Source of the DNA: Hevea brasiliensis
Lineage: Eukaryota > Streptophyta > Magnoliopsida > Malpighiales > Euphorbiaceae
Length of the DNA stretch: 64,000 bases
Reading direction: 5' to 3'
Assembly (NCBI RefSeq): GCF_030052815.1
Contig: NC_079510.1
Span: 9,929,375-9,993,374, forward strand
Shown: positions 45,666 through 56,854 of the stretch, piece after piece
Layout of the letters: every line of letters starts with the position of its first letter
Position numbering within the stretch: the first letter of the stretch is position 1
Notes under the pieces: generated by a model
The model's input: only the letters and a program-made list of their open reading frames with translations
Databases searched by the model: none
Told to the model about the DNA's origin: nothing
Position numbers and translations under genes: made by a program

Positions 45666-48600
45666 TGTCACACCTTACCCCTCTGTAAGGTATAACATAA
45701 TCCCGTAGTATACCTAATGAATTACTGAACTTCGCCTACCGATAACCGATTAAATATACTACAAGGGATTTTAAACTAATTTTCATCCATTTTAAAATAG
45801 TAGGTAATTTTGAATAATTATTAAAAACCTTTAATTGAAGTTTATGTTATGAACTCAAATTTTGATTAATTTGAGATTTCAAAAATTTTACAAATATTTC
45901 AACAGAATGCCGGCTATAAATTGAGAAAACAGTTCTTTAAAACCTGTTAAAACACTTTCAATATGCATATAATACCCACAACTCCATTTATGGTCAACAC
46001 AATCCAAGTCAATCAACACAAATTCAAGCAATTTTAATAGCATTGAGTGTAGATCATTTCACATAATAAAATCTCAATTCAAGAAAAAGAGAATAAAAAA
46101 ATATTATTACAATTTTGATTGTAGAACTACTCAACCAGTTCTATAGATACATATGTACAAATATTTTACATAAAAAAGGAATGTATAAGGGAATAAACAT
46201 TATACCCATAAAAGATCCCAAAATATGTTCCCTGCAGCTATAGCAGCTCACTCTGCTGCTTTATCCTTCTCTCTATCTGCGATAGCAAGAAAAAGCTATC
46301 GCTGAGTAAATTTTACTCAGTGGTGCACAACAATAAATTTAAAAGTCACAAAAAATATAATCATTCATTAATAATAGAAATTTAAAAATTTTTACAACCA
46401 TAGTTCTCAAGTTGAAGTCAAGATTTTTCACAACAATTTATCAAAATAAATGATAAACAATAGTATTGTTAATAAATACACAACTTAGGTCATGACACAA
46501 AATTTCACAATCAATATCGTGTTATACACCACGACAAAACAATCTACAACCTCACTAATCGAAATTAATGAGGGAAGTGGCTAGCTAGCTATATGAGTAT
46601 TCATTCGATCTCAACCTCAAACTGGTAAGCCAGAGAGGGAAGAATATAATCAATCTCAACTCCATAGATAGAGGTAGAACACAATAGATTTGCCATGCCA
46701 AGCGTGAATTCAAAACTCAATACAAATTATTTTATTCAAATATTTTATACAATTCACAAATCACATTACATTTCAATTTTTCATGTACAAAGTAGGCAAC
46801 ACACTATTTTTCAAATAAAATTTTCAAAACCATAACAATCAAAATTATTCACAATATTTATTTCAAGAAATTTTAAGTAAAAACAAAGAATTTAAGTTTG
46901 TTGTACACAAACCTCTTATGTCGCCTTGACTTAGTCCACTTTTCCTCCTTCCTTGGAGGACTCTTTTTCAACTAAATCACATAATTTAAAGTGTTTTAAT
47001 ACCCATCCAATTCATTTTTACTAATTAATCCAACCATTAAATTTTGCATACCAAATTTTACTTATAAGTTCTCCTAAGGGTTGAGTTCTTTGTATTTGAT
47101 AATATTGTGGTTACTATTCATGCAAATTTTTGAATTTTTCATAATTAATTAGTATACCATTTCTAAACACATGGTCATACCACATTTTGGGTCACAAATT
47201 TATTGGCATTGGTTGCCAATTACAATTCAAGACTTATTAGATGAAATTCTAAAATTTCAGATTTTGTCACTTAGGTTTTCTGTTCCATTGAAACAATCTA
47301 CAGTAGAAATTTGGCTAAACTTTCTTCATCAAAGTTGTTTCTTAATATGTCTACTTTAATTCCCTTTTCGAATCACTCTATTTGGAGTTTTGTAGCTCAA
47401 ATTATGGCATTTTTACCATAACTGGCCGGATTGGTTATTTTCAGATTTTCTGAGCAAATTTTGGTTCTAGTAGTTTTAGTAACCTAACTTTGGTTAGCAA
47501 TTTGACTAGGCTATGGTCAGAATTTGGGTTTTTTTTATTCATGAAAGTTGTTCTGCTATGTCTAAGCTTTCCAATGGTTCAAGAATCAGGTCATTTGGAT
47601 CTCTCTACACAAAGTTATGACTAATTGAACATACACTGTTTATTTGGTCAATTCTGCCAAGAAACAGGGTACCGATTCTGGATTCAACCCAATTTTAGAC
47701 TAACTTATGGTCAGTTTTTGGACAAGATTTCTTCATAAAAAAATGTATCATTATGACCGTAATTTCATCTCCAATTAGCCTCACACCAATTGAAGCAACA
47801 CAATTTAACTTATGGCCCTTTAACCTAGCTGGACTCATTAGTCCAGAATTCAACACTTCAACATTCATGACTTATCTCAATTCCAATAATCAATTCACAA
47901 TTATAAGCACACCAAATGATCAAAATTAAGCATCAAAACATCAATTGGTCATCAATTCTAAAAAATCCCCAATTTCTCTCAAAACCCTAATCACCATAAA
48001 CCCTAATTTTTCCAATTGTCACCAATCATGCATACTAACTATCTCAATCATGTCTACTACTCCCAACAAGTTCAAATTCATGTTTAATTAAATTGAAACA
48101 CTTCAAAACCCTAGAATTTCATGGCTGGCTGAAATTTCATCTCTTTCCAACATGCATAATTTTTCAATTTTTAAGTTAATTTCTACTTGCTCACATCATT
48201 TCCAAAAGTAATAATCAATTTAACTTAGGAGAAAGAGACTTACCTTATATGGAGCTTTTCAATCTTCTTAATCTCCACTTATTTCTTGAAACTCTCTCTT
48301 CAATTCCTCTTACCAAAGTCTAATTAAGGGTTTTTAGTGGAGAGACTATAAAAATTAGGGTTAAATTTGGGAGTTTGGAAGCTTGAAATTGAGTGTTAAT
48401 GGTGAAATGTTGAAAGAGAACATGAGAGAGAGAGGGACGGCAAAGGAAGAAGAAAGAAAGAAAAAATTTTTTCCTTTTTATTTTTTTTGTCTCTATTTAT
48501 GCATAATTATCCCCACATTTATGTAAATTTAAAATTATAATTTTATTATGTTATGCTTACATAATGGATGATATCGTAATCCACTTTAAAATTAAAATTT

Positions 48601-49133
48601 TCTTTTTCCTCATTCTTTCCTTCTATACACCTCTTCAATTTAAATCTATTTTTCATAATTTTAATTTCCTACATTTTAATGGATATTTAGGCCAAGAGTC
48701 ACCTCTAAGGATGAATTGACCATATTGCCCCTTATCGGTCTGATCAATTTTTCTAGTAATACTGAGTTATTTCCTGAACTCTGATTCAATTATTTGAGCT
48801 TGTTCTTTATTCTTTTCTATGGTTTTCACATTACCATTAGCTTCACAATTATTCTTAGGCCTGGAGTGTCATAGGATCTTACACAAATTTAGGGTAGCAA
48901 CTGAGCTCACAATCATTTCCCGGTTCATTCACCCATCACTAAGACCTCGGCTCATTTAACTGATTATGCTTTATTTTTCTTATTTTCATTTCACCTTCAT
49001 ATAATTTCTATTAATTTTTATTTATGACTTTTCTAGATGGCATAAATATAGTTCTAAACATCATGACTGTTCAGACGGACACTAGTCATCGAAACAATAG
49101 AATGTATAGACTACTTAGTATGGGGGTGTTACA
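45666..49133 (-). mobile_element. Solo Ty3/gypsy LTR (3468 bp) with perfect TCCCT target duplication
   Basis: Plus-strand ends are TGTCACACCTTACCCC and GGGGGTGTTACA. TCCCT lies directly on both sides (45661-45665 and 49134-49138). On the minus strand it starts TGTAACACCCCC like the 10658 LTR and carries a TATA box (GCATAAATAGAG, about 48500), a perfect donor AAG|GTAAGT (48243), a palindrome CTGAGTAAATTTTACTCAG (46302-46320) and a second stem GATAGC…GCTATC (46281-46300). There is no internal region. Confidence 0.92.
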
Positions 49134-49138
49134 TCCCT

Positions 49139-49533
49139 CTCCTTCCTTTATCAAGATCAATTGTGATGCAACAATTGATGCCCAAAGGAATATGGGCTAC
49201 ATTACAGTTGTAGCCAGAAATTCTCATGGTTGTCCTTTGGGCTAGTATTGCAAGAGGGTCACAGGTATTAATGATCCTTTCACTCTTAAAGCTCTAACTT
49301 GTAGAGAAGCAGTGTTGTTAGTGAAAAATAAATATTTCGTTTCAATCCATATTGAAGGAGATGATCAAAATGTGATTTATGCAATTAAGGGTGGGCCTTG
49401 TCCTTCAAACCTTTGTGGTATTTTTCATGATGTTTTTACTCTTTCTAAGGATCTTTCTATAATTCATTTTACGTATGTTCCTAGACTAGGCAATCAAGTT
49501 GCTTATAATTTGGTACAAAAAGATGCTCCATAA
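49139..49533 (+). pseudogene. LINE RNase H domain (RVT_3 type)
   Basis: It reads SPSFIKINCDATIDAQRNMG, the typical start with the first catalytic Asp, then an LKALTCREAVLL helix with the catalytic Glu, IEGDDQNVIYAI with the next Asp, and a YVPRLGNQVAYNLVQ end. One internal stop (TAG at 49243) breaks it. It continues the LINE that stops at 45660; the solo LTR separates them. The RNase H removes RNA from the cDNA hybrid in active elements. Confidence 0.85.
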
Positions 49534-49635
49534 GAATTCTTTTGCTTGTGATTCTTTAGAGCAAACCAATTATGTACTATTTTCCTTACCACTTTAAAGA
49601 TTTTATAAAATTATTAGTTGACAAAAAAAATTAAA

Positions 49636-50055
49636 AAGATAAAACGGTTGACTTTTTGGTGTATAAATAATTAAGTGTTTTAGTGTATAAAAGTAATTAA
49701 GATTTTAATTCAAATTAAATTTTAATCTTTAAGGAATAAGTAGTTATAAATATATAAAAACATAATATTTTTATCATTTATTTTTGAATTTAAAAATTAA
49801 AACTGCTCAAATATGATAAGTTGTATTAATATAAATATGAGAGGATCTTATTATTATTATTATTTTTAAATATTGAGTATCAGATATGGTGAAATCGAAA
49901 AAGGCACTGTATATTTTGAGTGTAATTTTGAAATATTAATTCAATTGCAAGAAGTGCTTGTGCTATGGCAAGTGAGTTTAGGAGTTTTTTTTTATTTTTT
50001 TTTTTTAATGCTGCTATTTAAAAAGTCCACTTCTCAGAGTTTACCTCCATTATCT
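49636..50055. other. Intergenic AT-rich DNA between two LINE remnants
   Basis: Contains an (ATT)n stretch near 49848 and a T-rich run at 49986-50006. No gene seen. Confidence 0.5.
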
Positions 50056-50059
50056 AGAT

Positions 50060-51041
50060 GATGTCCTCCTCCTATGAGACAGATTATATTAAATGTTGGA
50101 TATTGATAGAGTTGGATTTGGGGCCATTTTTAGGAATAATAAAGTTGAGGTCCTTGCTTGTGTTGTGAAGTGTGTTATAGACAGTCTATTGAAGTTGTTG
50201 ATATTTATGCTTTAATTTATGGGATTAAGTTGGCAACTAAACTATGTTTCATGTCAATTATTGCTTAATTTGATTGTTTAAGGATTAATTTGATTCAATT
50301 GTTAGATGCAGGTGAAAATTAATAGTTATTTTTGTTAATTAATTACTGATAATAATTGATTTATATTAAGTATTCAGTAAAATTTTATCTAGCAGTTACT
50401 AATGGTATGTAAAATGATTAATAAAGTATATATCATATAATTTATTTTATTATTAAAATAAATATATAATTATTAATTTATCATATAATATTATTATTGA
50501 AATAGATAAATAAAAATTAAATAATATAAAAAAATAATAATATAGAGATATATATATATAAATTGAAAAATGGTAAAATAATATTTTTATCTTAAAACAG
50601 TAAAAAATTGATCGAGAACAACTTTAATTTTAAATTTTTTTGAAATGTAACAGCTAGGAGTATATCAGCTGAACAACAATTATTCACTGCTTTTATCAAA
50701 TGGGTTTAAAGTAGTCATTGGATATAAAACCTTTATCAATTATCTCAAATCTTTAATCCAAACATCCCTTTAACTTCAAAAGAGACAAAGTTCTGTTATT
50801 AGTTTGGATATGGCCTATCAAAGGATTTTTGGGGATATGCTCTGATTTTGCAGTTAGTTTTTTTTTTGCCTAAGGCAGGCAATCAAATTGCACATGAATT
50901 GACCAAAATTTATTTGAGTAGAGGAAATCCATAATGTATGGGAGTTGTGTCTTATATTTATTTGAGTAGAGGAAATCCCTATAATTGTAAAACCTTTAGT
51001 GATTCTTGATGTAAATTCATTACCTTCTTAATGAAAAAAAA
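50060..51041 (+). pseudogene. Second LINE 3' fragment: RNase H split by an AT-rich insertion
   Basis: The first half (50060-50314) reads CPPPMRQI.LNV, then RVGFGAIFRNNKVEVLACVV and IYALIYGIKLATKLCF, in different frames. The second half (about 50790-50930) reads ICSDFAVSFFLPKAGNQIAH and ELTKI, the usual end of RVT_3. Between them lie ~450 bases of AT-rich DNA that look like a later insertion. A 46-base tandem repeat (TTATTTGAGTAGAGGAAATCC at 50911 and 50957) and an A-run at 51031-51041 close the unit. Confidence 0.7.
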
Positions 51042-51635
51042 AATCTCATTTTTCTTTAAATTCCATAATTTAAATAAATAACTAGCATTTATTAGAAAAA
51101 TATCCATTATGTATAAATCAAAAGGAATTGGTAACATATTTATGAAAAGGAGTGTGCATGTACTTGAAGAAGTCTATAAAATTTCATTTTTATATTTAGT
51201 GTTGTCTCCCTTTACTTGGTGAGGAATCTAAAAAAGCTAATGTTTGAAGTCCTTAGCTTTTCACACACATTTAAAAAAAAAAAAATGTCAATGCAAATGC
51301 TGATTAAGACTTCACTAAACCAATATTGATGATTGATTTGATGTAATGTAATATATATAGTTGTTGGATCACCAACCTAATTTCTTTCATTTTGTGACAT
51401 CCATGTTGGTTTTGGTTATGATTAGGTTGTCACTTTTGGACAATATAGTGTAGCTGAAAAAACCTATGAAAAATGGATATGTGTGAAATTTTATCTACAA
51501 CATACCTACTATCAACAACATTCCAAATAAATAAATCCCAATTGGATAAAATTAATATTTAAATTAAAAAAATTGTTTATTGTTGGTGAGATAGTTACGG
51601 CTGCATGATTGCATTTGTTAATGGGTTGTGGCTTA
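51042..51635. other. Intergenic DNA, nothing recognised
   Basis: AT-rich, no ORF of note. Confidence 0.5.
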
Positions 51636-51734
51636 GGGAGTGTTTGGTAGTGAAATACATCATAAAAAAATATTAAATTTTAGTATTTGTTTTATATAAA
51701 AATATTATATTTACAAAAAAAAATTTAATTTTTA

Positions 51735-51772
<38 letters not shown>

Positions 51773-52056
51773 TTATATAAATCTTCTCTAAAATATCTGC
51801 TGACAAGAAATTTTAGATAATGAGTAGGATATATAAAATTTTAATTTCTTAATTGATTTTTAAGAATTGATTCCTAAATTTAATTATTTTTATTTTTATT
51901 GTAATTTTAAATTATATATTCTAAAAAAAATATTTTAAATAATATATATTTATATTTTATATTAAAGTGTAGTGCAATGTTATCTTTTAAAAAATTATTC
52001 TTTAATGAAAATAATTTTTTAAATAATGATATTAAGTTCTGATAACCAAACGCCCC
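51636..52056. mobile_element. Tourist-like (PIF/Harbinger) MITE, 421 bp, TTA target duplication
   Basis: Left end GGGAGTGTTTGGTAGTGAAA, right end GATAACCAAACGCCCC; the inverted repeats GGG(A/G)(G/C)GTTTGGT-like ends match. TTA stands at 51633-51635 and 52057-52059. The interior is AT-rich and contains a (TA)n tract at about 51728-51767. No transposase. Confidence 0.75.
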
Positions 52057-52059
52057 TTA

Positions 52060-52645
52060 ATGGGATTGAATTGGTTATTAGAATAATATTCCCCAAGGAA
52101 TCAGCCAGAGAGAATGTGACACACATGAACTCATATAATTTGATCCCAAGGACGGCTTTGGCATGAATCTTTATAAACAAGTCTTTCTTTGGTTGCATTT
52201 CAAGAAAAGCTTTTGGATTCCATATCAAGTTGAGTGGTTCTTTTTGTAGCTTTTGCAGAATCAAATAATATATTATTATTATTTATATAACAGGCTTTAA
52301 TTAATTTAATTATTATGATCATTAATTGTATATTAATGGTCTTAGGGTAATTTTTTTAGTTTTAACATTGATTCTCAATTTATAGTTCCCTTTTTATAAA
52401 GTCACATATGTTTTTTAATTACAAATTTATATAAAAATTTATTTTTTTATTTAATTAATAATTCAACTATTGAACGTACATATTTCCTAAGTATGAGTAA
52501 TTAAATTTATAAATAAAAAATAATCTTGTAAAATTATAATTATATATATATATATATATTATTGTATTGTAAATAAATTTTAAATATCAAAAAACAACTC
52601 AGACTTACATAAATGATAGTCTAAGAATAAATTTTCTAAAAGTAA
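52060..52645. other. AT-rich intergenic DNA
   Basis: No gene seen. A (TA)n tract at about 52540-52558. Confidence 0.5.
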
Positions 52646-52649
52646 AATG

Positions 52650-53045
52650 CAATTTAATACTCTATACGTTTACACTTTTTTAATCTAATGATTGAAAAAG
52701 GTTTTATGACTAATTGAAAATTAAATAATAGCATCATTAACAAATCGAGGGAAATGTGTTTTAACGTTATTAAGTATACTTACGAGAGGTTGATGTGTCA
52801 TGCTGACATCAGTGTCACATTTAATATGACATGCAGATATCAACATGACATGCTGATGTCAGCGTGACATGATAAATGTGATATTGATATCAACATGCCA
52901 TATTAGAGCCATGTCAGTGCAATTAACGACTTTAGTTACTAAATAATTTTCTCAATAGTAATTTTAAGTTTTAATGGTAATACTTTACGTTAGGACAAAA
53001 AGTGTCAAAAGATTTATAATTTTTTAATATTAAAGTAGAGTTGAA
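52650..53045. mobile_element. Fold-back element with a TGACATGCTGATGTCA repeat core
   Basis: The ends are weakly inverted (CACTTTTTTAATCTAATGA against its complement-like partner near 53000). The core, 52795-52915, is a run of short interleaved repeats: TGCTGACATCAGTGTCACAT, TGACATGCAGATATCAACA, TGACATGCTGATGTCAGCG, GATATTGATATCAACATG. It has no coding content. This could be a Mutator-type MITE. Confidence 0.45.
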
Positions 53046-53848
53046 TAATAAAAAATATCTATACAGTAATTTCTATTTAATTTGATATTAAAATTTATTA
53101 TTATTATTATTATTATTATAATATTAAAATTATAAATAATAAAAAAGTTAAAAAAAAAAAAGGGGAGAAGAAGAAGAAAGAGAAGATAACCTAATCCAAC
53201 CAACAAATTCTATTCAAGCCAACAGAAAACAAAGAATACTAGATCATATGGTTATTGCCGATGAATGGCATGGCAGAGAGCGTGAGGTGCCAACTACACT
53301 TTATGCGAGTTATTAATTAATTAATTCTATTGGCAACTTATCAAATTTGTTGTAAAATTGTTGTTTTAGACCTAATACTCCGACTAATCGCATGCTTAAC
53401 ATAAATTCAACCTTAAGAATATGTTTAGCAGGTTAAAAAATTAAGTAATTTTTAAAGAAAGTAATTATTAATGTAGTCTCTCAAGGTTAATATTGAACTA
53501 CTCAAGAGGGCATAAATATTAATGAGAAGAAAAAGTAATTATTAATGAGGGGTTAAAAGTTATAAAGGTAATAATTACTCCTTGTTAATTTCATATCAAG
53601 CACTTAATATTGATGAGGTGAAAAGTTAACTTAATTATTTTAAATATCAGATTAAAAATTACATAAATAATAATCCTTATCTACCTCATACCAAATGCCC
53701 CTAAATGTTATCCTCTAAATTTTATTGACTGAATTATCCTCTAAATTACTCGAACTCATGCTAAACCTAATTATTATTATTGAGTAATACTTGAACTCAT
53801 TTAAATTCATATATTTTAGTTAATAATCTACATAAAATATTTTTTTCA
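53046..53848. other. AT-rich intergenic DNA left of the Mutator-like element
   Basis: (TTA)n at 53097-53120 and a purine-rich GGGGAGAAGAAGAAG tract at 53161. No gene seen. Confidence 0.5.
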
Positions 53849-54020
53849 TTAATAATTGAGCAAATGTTTAAAAAAATCCTGAACTTTTCAAGTTTTTACA
53901 AATTTACCCTAAACTAAAAATTTTAACAATTATATCCTATACTTTATATTTTATAACAATTACACTCTCCCATTAAATTCACCATTAATAATTAACGGAA
54001 ATGCCATGTAAGCATACTTA

Positions 54021-56135
54021 TGAAGGAGCGGAAGCATGAAAAATACAAGTTTAGATCATTGAAATTTAAAATTTTTCTTCTAGGGTCACATGCATCATGC
54101 AAGATTTATTTTTATTTATTTGATTTCAATGACAAACAACATATTAAAACTCTTTTAATATATTTTTTGATCTACATTTGCCATTTAAGATTTTAGAATT
54201 AACAGATTAATCTATTAGAACCCTAAATTAGGTCAAGAACAAGTGCACTAATCTTTTGATGCACTGCAGTGTGTTTGGCACCTTTGGGATGCGCCTTAGG
54301 ATACCAGGTGTTGTTCCTCTAGCTTGTCTACACCAAGATTACCAATGGCAGCCCTTGAACAGCTTCTAAAGCTTTCCCAATCAATTAGAAAATCAAGTTT
54401 TGCCTTTCGAAAGATTACAGATATAAACAGGACACTAGAAATGATTTCTAGTATTTTTAATTCAAGAGATTGTTGTCTAATCTCTTTGAATTGATGAGAG
54501 ATGAAGAAGAAGAGAAGTAGAGGCAGCCAAGGGTGGAGGCACCAAAGAGAGAACAGTAGCTTATGTTTTTGTTCTTTCATCCTTACACTTATATAGCTAG
54601 GTCACCACTTAAAACCCTTGCCACATGTCACCATTTGATTGGTTCTTGGTTTAATTGACCCAATCACATCATGCCAAGTATCAAACCTATATTTAATCTT
54701 GACTTTGATCATCTTACATGATTAAAAGACATTTGACAAGTTTATATGTAGTGCCATGTGTCACCATCTCATGGTGCCACATGTCACCCTGTGAAATGAC
54801 CAAAATACCTCTGCATCTTAATTTTAAATTTTCAACCCAAAATAATTATTTCTCTTCCTCTAATCAATTTATATCAAATATAAATTAATTAATTAATTAA
54901 TCTTTATTAATTAATTTCTCATTAATTAAATTTATATTTAAACACTTTAAATATAAATTTAACTTATACTGTACATCCAATAACCTAGATTTGGTTTCAA
55001 GCCACACTAGAGACTTTACAATCTAATTGCAAACTAAACCTATTTAATTAATCAATTAAACTTTTTAATTAATTAATTAAATCATATTTAATTTGGTGAT
55101 TACTTTTGTATGTGTATGACTTCTAGGCTCATCACTAATTGGCAATGAGACATGATATCAACTCTTAATATCATCAGAACTCTTTCTTACCATAAATGAT
55201 TTTTCTAAATCATTTTATGCACCTCATAGACTATGGTTAACACCTAGCATAGTATGCTATGGCCACCCAATCAGTAATAAGGTTTACCTTAAATAAACCT
55301 ATAATCATATGTTACCATGCACTATAATCTCTCTGTTATAAAATCTCAACTCAAGCTGGAGTCATGGTTTATGTCAAATCCCATTTGCTATGAATATTAT
55401 GTTCTCTTTTAATTCCAGTTCTTGATTAAAAAGATTTTCTCATCAGAAACTCTTTTCTGAATAAATCTATCTGTCATGGCCAGGAATTTAAAACATCAAG
55501 AACAATTAAATAAACATATGATTTTATTCCTATTTACTTAGAGGAATAGATTCCATCTTGATTAACACCTACCTCCATATATAATTAGTAGGAGCCAACA
55601 CATGCTCATATACCCATACACAGTACAAGTATGAAAGCAGTATCAAACTCAAACCACCTATATACAAGATAACTGTGCTATCTCAGGTCTAAAGATTATA
55701 TGCACTAATATGATTTATGACAATGCATTGACAAGAGTAAACTCCATGTGCTTGTCATAAGTATCACTGTTTCGGCCTACTTATCATGTATAAGTGCCTA
55801 TTATATTTGTTATATGGCATGAAACTCACCATTCTATCTTATTTACATATCATATAAATAACTTGGAAACAAATATGATTACAATCTTTCTGGATAAGTC
55901 ATGTCCTTATTGTGAAGTGTCATCGATTGTGAACCTATTTATGATACTTTGTGGTAGAAATACTGTCACTCATATTCTTAACAACTTAAGAATAGAATTT
56001 CTAATAAGATATTAATGGACATTTTCTATTACACATAAATATGTTATGTAAACGGAAAAGTGAAAATGCATTTTATTAATAAAGATATGTACAAGATACA
56101 TACTAAATAATATGCTCTAGGGCATACTATTAATA
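54021..56135 (-). mobile_element. Solo copia LTR (2115 bp), minus strand, inside the Mutator-like element
   Basis: The most complete copy of the family. Plus-strand TGAAGGAGCGGAAGCATGAA marks its 3' end; TATTAATAGTATGCCC on the minus strand marks its 5' end. ACTTA (54016-54020) and ATTTA (56136-56140) agree at four of five bases. Removing the LTR rejoins the left Mutator repeat in register with the right one (…CTTA, then AACCCC, against CCTTAAACCC on the complement of the right repeat), which supports these edges. Confidence 0.82.
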
Positions 56136-56140
56136 ATTTA

Positions 56141-56620
56141 AACCCCAAATTAAGTTCAAACTAAATATAATTAAATTAAAATTAATTAAAAAAAATAAAG
56201 AAGAGCACGATTCTTCTTCCTAGAATAAACCAACATTGAGAAATCTAAATCTTCAAATCTCAAATACCCACATCCTCAAATAAACCCAAAACATCTCATT
56301 GAATCATCGAACTTAAGCTTGCCCAATACCCTTGCATTGAAGTCGAAATGAGCAGGCAATTACTAGAGTAGCATAAGAAAGTAGAGAATAGAAGATGGTA
56401 GAAAATGGGGCCTTTCAATGGGGGGGATTAGATATTACATTTGAGGTTAGTCTTCGTACTAGGTTTCCTCTCATTTGAATCAACCATGTTTAATATTATG
56501 GAAGAAACGATTGTGTTTTGTTCAATTTGGGTGCTTTCAATTATTAATGCTTTTGAAGATGGATTGTTGGTGCAAAGACAGAGTAAAAACAAGAACACGA
56601 AGGACAAAAAGAGGAAGGGG
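56141..56620. other. Interior of the Mutator-like element, unrecognised
   Basis: Not obviously repetitive. The two overlapping plus-strand ORFs (56441-56747) and the minus-strand ORF (56835-56428) show no motif I recognise. This may be captured host DNA. Confidence 0.35.
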
Positions 56621-56842
56621 AATAATGGGTCAATTGAGTAAAAATAGCGTGGTAAGCATAGCAAAGCCTCTCTTACCAATAATCTCCTTAAGAAGCTTGC
56701 CCACCCCATCCATAGTTGTGTCTCCCTTGCGGGAGGAAGGCAAATAATGGGTTTATTGAGTAATAATAGCACGGTAAGCATAGCAAAGCCTCTCTTACCA
56801 ATAATCTCCTTAAGAAGCTTACCCACCCCATCCACAGTTGTG
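56621..56842. repeat. Two ~100 bp direct repeats, 122 bp apart
   Basis: Units start at 56621 (AATAATGGGTCAATTGAGTA) and 56743 (AATAATGGGTTTATTGAGTA), and share GGTAAGCATAGCAAAGCC and CTTACCAATAATCTCC. They differ at only a few bases. Confidence 0.85.
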
Positions 56843-56854
56843 CTCCTCTACGGC

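Larger units (their letters stand above)
39927..49630 (+). mobile_element. L1-type LINE, split by two solo LTRs
   Basis: The coding remains occur in three blocks in correct order on the plus strand: endonuclease (39927-40524 and 42637-42900), reverse transcriptase with zinc-finger region (43260-45660), and RNase H (49139-49533). A short A-run at 49623-49630 probably marks its 3' tail. It is broken by stops and frameshifts throughout and is immobile. The insertions at 40525-42636 and 45666-49133 came later. Confidence 0.85.

Noticed and set aside
52795..52920. CRISPR-like array
   Set aside because: The repeats are irregular, inverted as well as direct, without uniform spacers, and the window is plant nuclear DNA.
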